A stretch of DNA of 64,000 nt from Microbacterium murale (GTDB lineage Bacteria; Actinomycetota; Actinomycetes; Actinomycetales; Microbacteriaceae). Below are positions 49,038 through 56,613 of the stretch, piece by piece; positions within the stretch are counted from its first letter, which is position 1; every line of letters begins with the position of its first letter. The stretch lies in NCBI RefSeq assembly GCF_014635185.1, contig NZ_BMCM01000002.1, forward strand, positions 124,001-188,000. The letters run 5' to 3'. Made by a program: the position numbers and the translations under genes. The notes under the pieces are model-generated. The model was not told where the DNA came from. It saw only the letters and a list, made by a program, of their open reading frames with translations, and made no database searches.

Positions 49038-49057
49038 CGGAGCGGGAGTGTCCGGCT

Positions 49058-49444
49058 TCAGAGTCGCGCATCGCTGATCCAGTCTTCGTCCAACGCAAGC
49101 AGCGTCGCGTCGCTGGTCAAGAACGTGAACCGTTCCTGCTTGGCCTGCGCGAGCAGAAGCCGATCGAACGGATCATGCCTGGCGAGAGATTCGAATCCCA
49201 GCAGGGTCCGGGCGTGTGAAGCAAGCAGCGGAAGCTCGGTCAGGCCCGACGATCGGAAGATCTCGGGGAACGTCTCACCCCCGGGCAGCGACATACGCCC
49301 CAGCATGTGTTTGATCGTGATCTCGGTGACGGATACTGACGAGTAGTGCACCTGAGTCGCGGCATCTATGCTCCTGCGGCTCGCCTGACCGAGTCGGGGG
49401 CTGTCGTGCACCAGCCAGATCAGCGCGTTCGTGTCGAGCAGCAT
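49058..49444 (-). CDS. vapC: PIN-domain toxin (VapC-like)
   Basis: This 128-residue protein is a complete PIN-domain ribonuclease: Asp4 in MLLDTNALIWL, Glu41 in SVTEITIKH, Asp91/Asp94 in RHDPFDRLLLAQA and Asp112 in FLTSDATLL make the acidic metal site. The usual target of VapC toxins is RNA, often tRNA. Its ATG overlaps the antitoxin stop by one base (TGATG), the normal arrangement for such pairs. All key residues are present, so it should be active. Confidence 0.9.
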   Translation of the reverse strand: MLLDTNALIWLVHDSPRLGQASRRSIDAATQVHYSSVSVTEITIKHMLGRMSLPGGETFPEIFRSSGLTELPLLASHARTLLGFESLARHDPFDRLLLAQAKQERFTFLTSDATLLALDEDWISDARL

Positions 49445-49680
49445 CAGCTGCGTCGCCCGTAGAACAGCTCGTTGATCTCGTCGTCCACGCCGTCGAACAA
49501 CGACGTATCGTGCTCGGGTTCGTCTGCCGCGAGACCGTAGACGACAGTGAGCTCACGGTGAGGGACGATGTCCACAAGCGGTCGGCCCGCACGCGCGATC
49601 GTGACCTTCTCGCCTTCGAGAACGCGTGCGATCAGCGAAGAGAGCTGACTCTTCGCTTCGTGCATGTTCATCTGGGTCAT
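49444..49680 (-). CDS. Phd/YefM-family antitoxin
   Basis: This 78-residue protein starts MTQMNMHEAKSQLSSLIARVLEGEKVTIARAGRPLVDIVPH, the Phd/YefM DNA-binding fold, with an acidic C-terminal tail (AADEPEHDTSLFDGVDDEINELF) that would wrap the toxin. It neutralises the PIN toxin encoded next to it and should repress its own promoter. ATG 49680 lies 6 bases after TAAGCT; AGGA in the spacer could also act as a weak ribosome site. Confidence 0.88.
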   Translation of the reverse strand: MTQMNMHEAKSQLSSLIARVLEGEKVTIARAGRPLVDIVPHRELTVVYGLAADEPEHDTSLFDGVDDEINELFYGRRS

Positions 49681-49686
49681 CGTCCT

Positions 49687-49698
49687 AGCTTAGCTAAG
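49687..49698 (-). promoter_or_regulatory. Antitoxin promoter with palindromic operator
   Basis: TAAGCT (49687-49692, minus strand) is a -10 six bases before the antitoxin ATG. A perfect 10-base palindrome CTTAGCTAAG (49689-49698) overlaps it, and TAGCT is repeated directly. This is what an autoregulatory Phd-type operator would look like. Confidence 0.55.
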
Positions 49699-49730
49699 TC
49701 GGGCCCGCTCTGAAAGAGGTTCCGGGGGGC

Positions 49731-51020
49731 TCAACCGTGGAGCTCTTCGTCTTTGTCCTCTTCGTCGTCGTCGTCCTCGTCGGACTTGATCGTGCCCATC
49801 TCGCGGATCTGCCACTCATCCCACTCGGCCATCAGCTGAGCGATCGCGGCGTGGAACTTCGTGGTGGCGACGCCCGGCGTCGTGTCGCCGAAATAACGCT
49901 GCACCCACATGCGCAGCTTCTTGATGGCGTCCTCGTCGCCACGGACGCGTTCGACTTCGCGCACGACGTCGGCCGCGGCATCCGCGCTCAGCCACTCGCA
50001 GTCGGAGAGGTACCCGCCGGTGTCGACTGACGCGCGCTCGTCGACCGGGCGGGTGATCATGAGGGGCTTGCCGGCCGCGAGACGGTCGTAGACCATCGCC
50101 GAGATGTCGACGATCGCGACGTCGGCGGAGGCGAGTTGCCAGCCGAGCTCTGGACCGTCGTCGTAGACGTGCTGTGCGCGGGGGTCCGCATTGTTCGCCG
50201 CAGCGATCGCCGCGATGATTCGTCGGTGTGCGGCACCGTACTCGTCGTCGACGACGCCGCTGCGCGGGTGAGGACGATAGACGACACGGTGCGTTCCGGT
50301 CGCCAGCAGTGCACCTACGAGAGTCTCGCCATGAGTGACGATCGATCCATAGTGCGCGCTGGGGCGATCGCCCTCCCACGTCGGGGCGTACAGCACGACG
50401 ACGCGCTCATCGGGCGAGTAGGGCAGCGTGCCCGAGAAGTGATCGGCCTGCGGACGCCCGATCTCGATCGTGCGGCGGTCGACGTCGTAGTCCCAGAGCG
50501 TACGGGACAGACGATCACGCGCGGCCTGGCCTGCGACCAGCGCGTAGTCGTAGGCCTTGTACTGGTTCGTCGTCATGTACATCTTGTCGGACTCGCCGTG
50601 GTTGATGAACACGTGCCAGCGCCGGCCGTAGCGGAACATCTGAAAATTGCGCGTGTTCTGGTTCACGTACAGCACGACGCGGATGTCCTGGTCGCGGATG
50701 AAGCGCTCAAGATCGCGCACCGTCGGCACGAACGCGACCGGCGGCGCATCCTCCGCGATGAGGTGCTCCGCCCCGATCGGGTTGCGCGCGAGCACGACCA
50801 CAGGCCAGAGCTTGTCGAGTTCGGCGAGCGGGCGGTACCACTGGCGCATCTGGTACATGTTCACCGCACCGTCTGCGAAGTACACCGCGACCCTGTAGTG
50901 CTGCTCCGGATGAGGAGGCATCGCCTCGAGGGTGCGTCTGACGCGCTGCACCGCCATGCGCGAGCGCACCGCCTTGCGCAGCAGGCGATACGCCTTCTTG
51001 ACATCTTTTACAGCACCCAC
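49731..51020 (-). CDS. CDP-glycerol-type glycerophosphotransferase / surface-glycan transferase with acidic tail
   Basis: This 429-residue protein has the TagF/TagB-like GT-B fold: VAVYFADGAVNMYQMRQWYRPLAEL, HVFINHGESDKMY (equivalent of the acceptor-side HG motif), VVVLYAPTWEGDRP, VVYRPHPRSG and VAIVDISAMVYDRLAAGKPLMI. The last block replaces the canonical TDYSS by VDISA, so it is a divergent member. The final 20 residues are almost all Asp/Glu/Lys. Start GTG 51020 follows TACTCT by 6 bases; a frame to 51119 would overlap the divergent GT2 promoter. Donor and polymer unknown, teichoic-acid-like synthesis likely. Confidence 0.8.
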   Translation of the reverse strand: MGAVKDVKKAYRLLRKAVRSRMAVQRVRRTLEAMPPHPEQHYRVAVYFADGAVNMYQMRQWYRPLAELDKLWPVVVLARNPIGAEHLIAEDAPPVAFVPTVRDLERFIRDQDIRVVLYVNQNTRNFQMFRYGRRWHVFINHGESDKMYMTTNQYKAYDYALVAGQAARDRLSRTLWDYDVDRRTIEIGRPQADHFSGTLPYSPDERVVVLYAPTWEGDRPSAHYGSIVTHGETLVGALLATGTHRVVYRPHPRSGVVDDEYGAAHRRIIAAIAAANNADPRAQHVYDDGPELGWQLASADVAIVDISAMVYDRLAAGKPLMITRPVDERASVDTGGYLSDCEWLSADAAADVVREVERVRGDEDAIKKLRMWVQRYFGDTTPGVATTKFHAAIAQLMAEWDEWQIREMGTIKSDEDDDDEEDKDEELHG

Positions 51021-51026
51021 ATGACA

Positions 51027-51032
51027 AGAGTA
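51027..51032 (-). promoter_or_regulatory. Putative leaderless -10 (TACTCT) of the transferase gene at 49731
   Basis: TACTCT is 6 bases before GTG 51020 on the minus strand. On the opposite strand CATGAT (51058-51063) is 6 bases before GTG 51070, so the 49-base gap holds a compact divergent promoter pair. Confidence 0.5.
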
Positions 51033-51069
51033 CGCAGGCGGCGCCACCTCGCCATGACATGATCGGGGG

Positions 51070-52143
51070 GTGGCAGAGAACGATTCGGCAACGCCTTCGA
51101 ACGGCGTGTCGTTCGTCATGCCCGTACTGAACGAACGCGCCTACCTCGAGCACGCCGTCGCCTCGGTGCTCGAGCAGGAGCTGGAAGGGCCCGCGGAGCT
51201 CGTCCTCGCACTCGGGCCTTCGACCGATGGGACGACCGAACTCGCGCAGCGCCTCGCCGCAGACGACGACCGCATCCGCCTGGTCGACAACCCCGACGCG
51301 CACATCCCCGTCGGCCTCAACGCCGCGATCCGCGCCAGCCGCTACCCGACGATCGTCAGGGTCGACGCGCACTCGGAGCTCTCCCCGGGATACGCGCATC
51401 GTGCGCTCGCGACCCTTCGCCGCACCGGTGCCGCGAACGTCGGCGGGGTGATGCGGGCCGACGGGCGCACGCCATTCCAGACCGCTGTCGCCCGCGCCTA
51501 CAACTCTCCCATCGGACTCGGCGGCGGTGCGTACCACGGCACCGCTCACGAGGGTGAGGCTGAATCCGCCTATCTGGGTGTCATGCGCCGCACCGTGCTC
51601 GAGCAGGTCGGACTCTTCGACGAATCGATCCGTCGAGGTGAGGACTGGGAGCTGAACCTGCGCATCAGGCAGGCCGGGCACAAGGTGTGGCTCGATCCGC
51701 AGCTGTCGGTGACCTACTGGCCGCGCGAGAGCTGGTGGCGTCTGGCGCGTCAGTTCCGGGCCACCGGCGCCTGGCGAGGCGAACTCGTGCGGCGCTACGG
51801 CCGCAGCAACGGCCTGCGATTCTTCGCGCCGCCGGCACTGGTGCTCAACGTCGTACTCGCCCTGATCGTGGCGGTACTCCAGGTGACGGGCATTCTGAGC
51901 GGCGCCTGGTCGATCGTGGCATCCGTCGTCTATCTGCCCCTGGTCGCCTACCTCCTGCTCGTGATCGCGATGGCACTGCGCACGGGAGGCGGCAGAACCC
52001 CGCGCGAGCGCATCTGGACACTCGCGGTGCTTCCGACCATGCATCTGGCGTGGGGGGCGGGCTTCCTCGTCGGTGTGCTCCGGGGCGCCCGCGGCACCGT
52101 CGACGCCTCGCGCCTCGGTACGCAGAACACGCCGCTGCCATAG
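51070..52143 (+). CDS. Glycosyltransferase, family 2, membrane-associated (ExoA-like)
   Basis: This 357-residue protein has a GT2 domain (VSFVMPVLNERAYLEHAVASVLEQ, IRASRYPTIVRVDAHSELSPGY with the DxH metal motif, and GEDWELNLRIRQAGHKVWL as the ED/RxxQ-type acceptor region). Two or three C-terminal membrane helices follow (LVLNVVLALIVAVLQVTGIL; LPLVAYLLLVIAMAL). The layout matches succinoglycan ExoA-type transferases. Start GTG 51070 has CATGAT at 6 bases. It sits between three CDP-glycerol-type transferase genes and may add sugars to the same polymer. Confidence 0.85.
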   Translation: MAENDSATPSNGVSFVMPVLNERAYLEHAVASVLEQELEGPAELVLALGPSTDGTTELAQRLAADDDRIRLVDNPDAHIPVGLNAAIRASRYPTIVRVDAHSELSPGYAHRALATLRRTGAANVGGVMRADGRTPFQTAVARAYNSPIGLGGGAYHGTAHEGEAESAYLGVMRRTVLEQVGLFDESIRRGEDWELNLRIRQAGHKVWLDPQLSVTYWPRESWWRLARQFRATGAWRGELVRRYGRSNGLRFFAPPALVLNVVLALIVAVLQVTGILSGAWSIVASVVYLPLVAYLLLVIAMALRTGGGRTPRERIWTLAVLPTMHLAWGAGFLVGVLRGARGTVDASRLGTQNTPLP

Positions 52144-52148
52144 GCGCG

Positions 52149-53585
52149 CTACGCGTCGACGAACCCGAGATCCAGCAGCCGGGAGACCACCCGCTCGGCC
52201 GCATGCCCGTCGTCGCGGGAGTTGAACTGCCTGCGCCACGCGGCGTATCGCTCGGCGAAGAACCCGGGCAGCGATTCGTCCATGAGGGCGTCGGCGAGCT
52301 CGTTCTGCGTCGTCACCAGCGGCCCCGGCGCGCGTTCCGCGAGATCGAAATAGAACCCGCGCAGTTCGCCGCGATAGTGGTCGAGGTCGGGAACCATGAA
52401 GTACATCGGCTTGCCCGTCACGCTGTAGTCGAACATCACCGAGGAGTAGTCCGTGATGAGTGCGTCGGCGACCAGCAGCAGCCGTGCCGTCTCCGGATAG
52501 CCGGTCACATCGATCACCCGCGCACCGGACTGGTCGCGCCCAGGACGCAGCGTGCGCGAGTGCCCGCGCACCAGCACCACGGCATCCGTCTGCTCTGCGA
52601 GCAGCTGCGGGTCGACGAAATCGACGATCTCGCTGCGGTCATCGCGCCATGTCGGCGCATACAGCAGCACCCGCTCATCGGGACCGATGCCCAGCGCCCT
52701 GCGCGTCGCCGACCCGTCATCGGTGGTGAGGATGTCGTTGCGCGGGTAGCCGTCGGTCCAGATTGGCCGGCCGAAGAACGCGTATGCCTTCTTCAGGATG
52801 CGCTCCGAGTACGTGTTCTGGGCGAGCAGTACGTCCCAGCGGCGCGACTCTTTCACGACCGCGGCCATGCGCCTCGGGTCGAATCCGCGCCGATGCAGAG
52901 CGAGGCGTTTCAGCGGCGTCCCGTGCCACGTCTGCAGCACCTTCTGTCCCGCCTTGCGTGCGAAGCGGCGCCGCATCCAGTCGTTCACGACGAGCAGCCG
53001 CGCTGCTCCCCGCGCGCGCCACCACTCAGGGCTCCCCTCGACCACCGCGATCGCGCCCTCCGGGACGGCGATCGACATGTCGACGACGCTCCAGTACCTG
53101 GTGACATTCGGGGCGCGTGCCGCGAGCTCCCGGTCGATCGCCCGCGGGTTGCAGCCGACGCTCTGCCCGTAGAAGCTCTCGAAGAACACGGCGTTCTCGT
53201 CACCGCCGGCCTGAGCGACGTAGCGCTCCTCCAGCGTCGACTGCCCCTCGCTCGTCTCGTGGATCAACGCGAGCGGAGCGGCGATCTCGACGTGGGCACC
53301 GTGCAGGGCTATCCGCATGCTCGCGAGCAGCGAAGGGTCGATCTCGACGTCGTCGAGATCGACGCCGTCGACGCCCAGCGCGTACGATCCCGATGGCAGC
53401 GGTAGCTCTTCACTCCCCCAGCGGATGCTGCGAAGCGGGATGACCGCCTTCCAGGTCTTGCCCCCACCGGTGATCCTGCCCAACGCGCGCGCCCGCGGTC
53501 CTTCGAGCGTCGCCGTGGTCGGCTTCGGCCCCGTGCCTGCGATGACCAGTGTCTCCGCCTGCTCATCGATCCGGGCAGTCGTCAT
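52149..53585 (-). CDS. CDP-glycerol:glycerophosphate glycerophosphotransferase (TagF/TagB-like)
   Basis: This 478-residue protein has an N-terminal beta-rich domain of about 130 residues (WKAVIPLRSIRWGSEELPLP) and then the Glyphos_transf domain: KVLQTWHGTPLKRLALHRRGFD, LLAQNTYSERILKKAYAF, ERVLLYAPTWRDD, AVVLVRGHS and LLVADALITDYSSVMFDYSVTGKPMYFM. These are the canonical WHGTP, H and TDYSS motifs. It should polymerise or prime glycerol- or ribitol-phosphate chains on the inner membrane face. ATG 53585 overlaps the upstream transferase stop (ATGA). Confidence 0.88.
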   Translation of the reverse strand: MTTARIDEQAETLVIAGTGPKPTTATLEGPRARALGRITGGGKTWKAVIPLRSIRWGSEELPLPSGSYALGVDGVDLDDVEIDPSLLASMRIALHGAHVEIAAPLALIHETSEGQSTLEERYVAQAGGDENAVFFESFYGQSVGCNPRAIDRELAARAPNVTRYWSVVDMSIAVPEGAIAVVEGSPEWWRARGAARLLVVNDWMRRRFARKAGQKVLQTWHGTPLKRLALHRRGFDPRRMAAVVKESRRWDVLLAQNTYSERILKKAYAFFGRPIWTDGYPRNDILTTDDGSATRRALGIGPDERVLLYAPTWRDDRSEIVDFVDPQLLAEQTDAVVLVRGHSRTLRPGRDQSGARVIDVTGYPETARLLLVADALITDYSSVMFDYSVTGKPMYFMVPDLDHYRGELRGFYFDLAERAPGPLVTTQNELADALMDESLPGFFAERYAAWRRQFNSRDDGHAAERVVSRLLDLGFVDA

Positions 53586-54835
53586 CGTGCTCCCTTCGGC
53601 GCGGGGATCCCCCGCAGGCGGATCGCCTGGTACACCCGACGGCTGTTGTGTCCGTCGCGGTATGCGTGCATCTGTGCGCTGAGCGTACTGGATCGCGAGG
53701 AACGCGCGGCGAACGCATCGCCGTCCGCGAGCAGCGCACCGAGCTGGGCGAGAAGATCGGTCCATTCGGTCGCCGCGTCGTCACCTGCGACGTCTTCGAA
53801 TCGTCCGTAGAACCCGCGCGTGCGGGCGTAGTCCGCGGCATCCGGCGCGAGATACAGCACCGGCATTCCCAGAAGCCCCACGTCGTATGCCAAAGACGAG
53901 TAGTCGGTGATGAGCGTGTCGAAACGCGGCAGCGCGGGAGTGATGTCGGGGACGACGTCGGATCCCAGCATCCGCACTCGGGCGCTGGGCAGCGGCGGCT
54001 GATAGGCCCCGGCCCCCAGCGGGTGCGAACGGATGAAGAGCACGGCATTCTGCTCCTCGAGCAGCGCGATGATGCGCACCCATTCCGCGGCGGTCGGCAC
54101 GGCGACGTCATCGCCGCCGTCGCGCCAGGTCGGTGCATACAGAAGTGCGCGAGCGTCCTCAGTGAGCGGACCGGACGCGGCATCGAGCAGGGCGGATGCC
54201 GTCTGCCGCCGCTCTTGGTCGGTGCCGGACGACAGCACGTCCACGCGCGGTTCCCCTGTGACGACGACGCGCGCATCGCCCAGTGCGAACGCGGACTCGA
54301 GCCGGCCCCGTGAGCGATCGGATGCCGCGGGCAGCACGCGGATGCGTTGTGCGGTGCGGCGGTACAGTAGAACCACCAGGCGCCGCAGCGGCCCCGCTCC
54401 TGGAACGTTCGGAACCTGCGTGGTCGCGGGTGAGTCGAGTCCGATGCGCTTGAGCGGGATGCCGTGCCACAGCTGCACGACGAATCCGCCCGAGACGGCA
54501 TAGCGGTTCACATCGCCGAGACCATGCGTCACGACGAGCACGCCGGCGCGTGCGGTGGCCCACCAGCCGCGCAGCGACGACTTCGAGATCGTCGGGATGC
54601 CGAGAGCCGCGGCATCCGCTCGCTCACGAGCAGAGGAAGTGAGCCAGACGGCGTCGTGTCCCTCGGCCGTTGCGATCTTCCACATCGCCAGCGCGCCGTC
54701 GCCGATTCCTGCGCCGCAGCCGAACACCCAACGCTGTGCACGAGGCACCAGGGCAGCGCCTATTCCGCCGACGGCATACAACGGGATGCGAAGAAGCTTG
54801 GCCGCATTGCCGGAGCCGAAAGAGAAGGACGCCAC
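53582..54835 (-). CDS. CDP-glycerol-type glycerophosphotransferase (TagB/TagF-like)
   Basis: This 417-residue protein shows VVQLWHGIPLKRIGLDSP, ARALLYAPTWRDGG, NAVLFIRSHPLG and FDTLITDYSSLAYDVGLLGMPVLYL, the full motif set of the family. It is coupled by ATGA to the gene at 52149, so the two probably act in sequence (primase and polymerase, or two linkages). GTG 54835 lies inside the arm of a large hairpin, and a TAGGCT hexamer sits in the hairpin loop 6 bases upstream. The N-terminus VASFSFGSGNAAKLLRIPLYA is therefore encoded partly by terminator sequence. Confidence 0.87.
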   Translation of the reverse strand: MASFSFGSGNAAKLLRIPLYAVGGIGAALVPRAQRWVFGCGAGIGDGALAMWKIATAEGHDAVWLTSSARERADAAALGIPTISKSSLRGWWATARAGVLVVTHGLGDVNRYAVSGGFVVQLWHGIPLKRIGLDSPATTQVPNVPGAGPLRRLVVLLYRRTAQRIRVLPAASDRSRGRLESAFALGDARVVVTGEPRVDVLSSGTDQERRQTASALLDAASGPLTEDARALLYAPTWRDGGDDVAVPTAAEWVRIIALLEEQNAVLFIRSHPLGAGAYQPPLPSARVRMLGSDVVPDITPALPRFDTLITDYSSLAYDVGLLGMPVLYLAPDAADYARTRGFYGRFEDVAGDDAATEWTDLLAQLGALLADGDAFAARSSRSSTLSAQMHAYRDGHNSRRVYQAIRLRGIPAPKGAR

Positions 54836-54869
54836 CCCGCGAGCCTATCGCGGGGTGGCGTCCTTCTCT
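54821..54869. terminator. 21-bp inverted repeat containing promoter loop and start codon
   Basis: A perfect 21-bp inverted repeat (arms 54821-54841 and 54849-54869) with a 7-base spacer lies 38 bases beyond the stop of the HtrA-like protease gene. It should terminate that gene's transcript. Its left arm holds the GTG start of the next gene and its spacer holds the TAGGCT -10 on the minus strand. Confidence 0.75.
54842..54847 (-). promoter_or_regulatory. Putative leaderless -10 (TAGGCT) inside a hairpin loop
   Basis: TAGGCT is 6 bases before GTG 54835 on the minus strand and occupies the spacer of the 21-bp inverted repeat. RNA starting here would contain only one arm and so stay open, whereas read-through RNA would fold the start codon into the stem. 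Confidence 0.5.
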
Positions 54870-54906
54870 GGGAAACCAGTGGCTGCAGACCACCGATTCG
54901 GCCATG

Positions 54907-56520
54907 TCAGAGGCTGAGCTCTCCCAGTGTCACGTCGATGTCGTACGACTTGCCGTCGCGGACGTAGGTGAGGCTCGCATCGCTGCCGGCCGCCGCTGCA
55001 CGCACCTGGGCGGTGAGGTCGGTGGCGCTCGCGATCGGTGCGCCGTTGAAGGCGGTCACGATGTCGCCCTTCCGCAGACCCGCGGTCTCGGCCGCACCGC
55101 CGCTCACAGGAGCGTCGGCGATGTACGCGCCGGCGACCTCGGATCCTTCCACAGATGATGCGTCGCTGACAGAGGCGCCGAGCAGACCGTGCGTCGCGGC
55201 GCCGTCCTCGATGATCTCCTCGGAGATGCGCTTGGCGACATCCGACGGGATCGCGAAACCCACGCCGATCGAGCCGGACTCCTCGGCACTGCCGGCGGTC
55301 GCGATGGCGACGTTGATGCCGATGAGCTTGCCCTCGCTGTCGACGAGCGCACCGCCCGAGTTTCCGGGGTTGATCGCGGCATCCGTCTGGATCACGGCGA
55401 TCGAGATCGACTCGGTCGCGTTCTGGGTCTCGGTGCCTGGAAGGTCGAACTGGAACGGACCGCCCTCCTGACCGGAGTCGCCGCCGTCATCCTCGCTGTC
55501 CTGATCTGCCGAGTCCGGAAGTGCGGACGACGCGATCTGGATGCTGCGGTTCAGCGCGCTGACGATGCCGGTGGTGACCGAGTTCGATAGGCCGAGCGGT
55601 GCGCCGACGGCGACCGCTGTGGAGCCGACGTTGAGCTCGGACGAGTCCGCGAACTCGATCGGTGTCAGGTCCTCAGCGCCCTCGAGCTTGATGACCGCGA
55701 GGTCGTAGATCGGGTCGGTGCCGACGATCGTCGCGTTGTAGATGTGGCCGTCGGAGCCGGTCACCCTGATCGTGGGATCAGCGGCCGCACCGCCGAGGGT
55801 CACGACGTGCGTGTTCGTGAGAACGTAGCCGTCCTTGTTGAGGACGACACCGGATCCGCTGCCGGACGCGTTCTCGCCGGCGACCTCGATCGTGACGACC
55901 GAGGGCAGCACTGTGGTCGCGATCGCGGTGGTCTCGTTCACGGAGCCGGGGTTGTTCACAGTGATGGTGTCGGTCCCCGTTGCGGTGGAGCCGACCGGCT
56001 GCGACCAGAGGTTGCTGCCGAGGTAGCTGCCACCGAGCCCGGCCGCGCCACCGACGAGCGAGGCGGCGACGATCAGCGCGGCCACCTTGCCTGCGCCGAA
56101 CGGCTTCTTGTCCTTGGTCTTCGTCGCGGTCTGCGTCGTCGTGCCGTCAGATGCGACCGAAGCGCTCGCAGCACCCGCGCCGTACTCGCCGAAGAGCGGC
56201 GTGGTCGGCTGAGTCTGGTGCGCCCTGGTGTGCTCGCCCTGCTCGGGATACGTCGGTGCGGGAATGCCGAACGCGGCGCCCTGTGCCTGATTTGACGGGG
56301 CCTGATCCGACGGGGCCTGGCTCGACGGGGCCTGGCTCGACGGGGCCTGGCTCGACGGGGCCTGGCTCGACGGGGCCTGGGCCGACGGGCCCTGAGCCGT
56401 CGGCGCGTGATGCGACGCGAACGACGCAGGCATGTCGTGACCGGCACCGCTGCCGCCCTGCTCCTGCGGCGCAGGCTGCTCGGGTGACGCGGACTCGTTG
56501 GTGTTCTTGTCTTCGTTCAT
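54907..56520 (-). CDS. Membrane-anchored HtrA/DegP-like serine protease with PDZ domain
   Basis: This 537-residue protein has a long disordered cytoplasmic head rich in Gln, Pro, Ala and Ser (including a QAPSS tandem repeat), one membrane helix (about residues 144-165) and a trypsin-like domain with catalytic His238 (LTNTHVV), Asp273 (PIYDLAVIKL) and Ser388 (NPGNSGGAL). A C-terminal PDZ domain (about 440-537) contains GLRKGDIVTAFNGAPI. It is an envelope quality-control protease. ATG 56520 has a clear AAGGAG site, unlike many genes here; the frame to 57162 is not used because it runs antisense to the aminotransferase. Confidence 0.92.
   Translation of the reverse strand: MNEDKNTNESASPEQPAPQEQGGSGAGHDMPASFASHHAPTAQGPSAQAPSSQAPSSQAPSSQAPSSQAPSDQAPSNQAQGAAFGIPAPTYPEQGEHTRAHQTQPTTPLFGEYGAGAASASVASDGTTTQTATKTKDKKPFGAGKVAALIVAASLVGGAAGLGGSYLGSNLWSQPVGSTATGTDTITVNNPGSVNETTAIATTVLPSVVTIEVAGENASGSGSGVVLNKDGYVLTNTHVVTLGGAAADPTIRVTGSDGHIYNATIVGTDPIYDLAVIKLEGAEDLTPIEFADSSELNVGSTAVAVGAPLGLSNSVTTGIVSALNRSIQIASSALPDSADQDSEDDGGDSGQEGGPFQFDLPGTETQNATESISIAVIQTDAAINPGNSGGALVDSEGKLIGINVAIATAGSAEESGSIGVGFAIPSDVAKRISEEIIEDGAATHGLLGASVSDASSVEGSEVAGAYIADAPVSGGAAETAGLRKGDIVTAFNGAPIASATDLTAQVRAAAAGSDASLTYVRDGKSYDIDVTLGELSL
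56294..56398 (-). repeat. 15-bp tandem repeat, seven units, in the HtrA-like gene
   Basis: Seven consecutive 15-base units (consensus on the plus strand GACGGGGCCTGGCTC) encode the pentapeptide QAPSS and variants. Four central units are identical and the outer ones diverge, as expected for a repeat that changes copy number by slippage without a frameshift. Confidence 0.85.
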
Positions 56521-56600
56521 GGTCTGCTCCTTCAACAAGTTCAGAGTGCCGCTCGTAGCTGTGCGTTCGTTATGGCCGAGGTGAGTGTCGGCTATGGCCT

Positions 56601-56606
56601 TAGCCT
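56601..56606 (+). promoter_or_regulatory. Putative leaderless -10 (TAGCCT) of the aminotransferase gene
   Basis: TAGCCT is followed by 7 bases and then ATG 56614, with no Shine-Dalgarno sequence. This sets the aminotransferase start in preference to the in-frame codon at 56572. Confidence 0.5.
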
Positions 56607-56613
56607 GGTTTGC

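Noticed and set aside
56294-56398. Possible CRISPR-like array
   Set aside because: The 15-base units have no spacers between them and encode a peptide repeat in frame.
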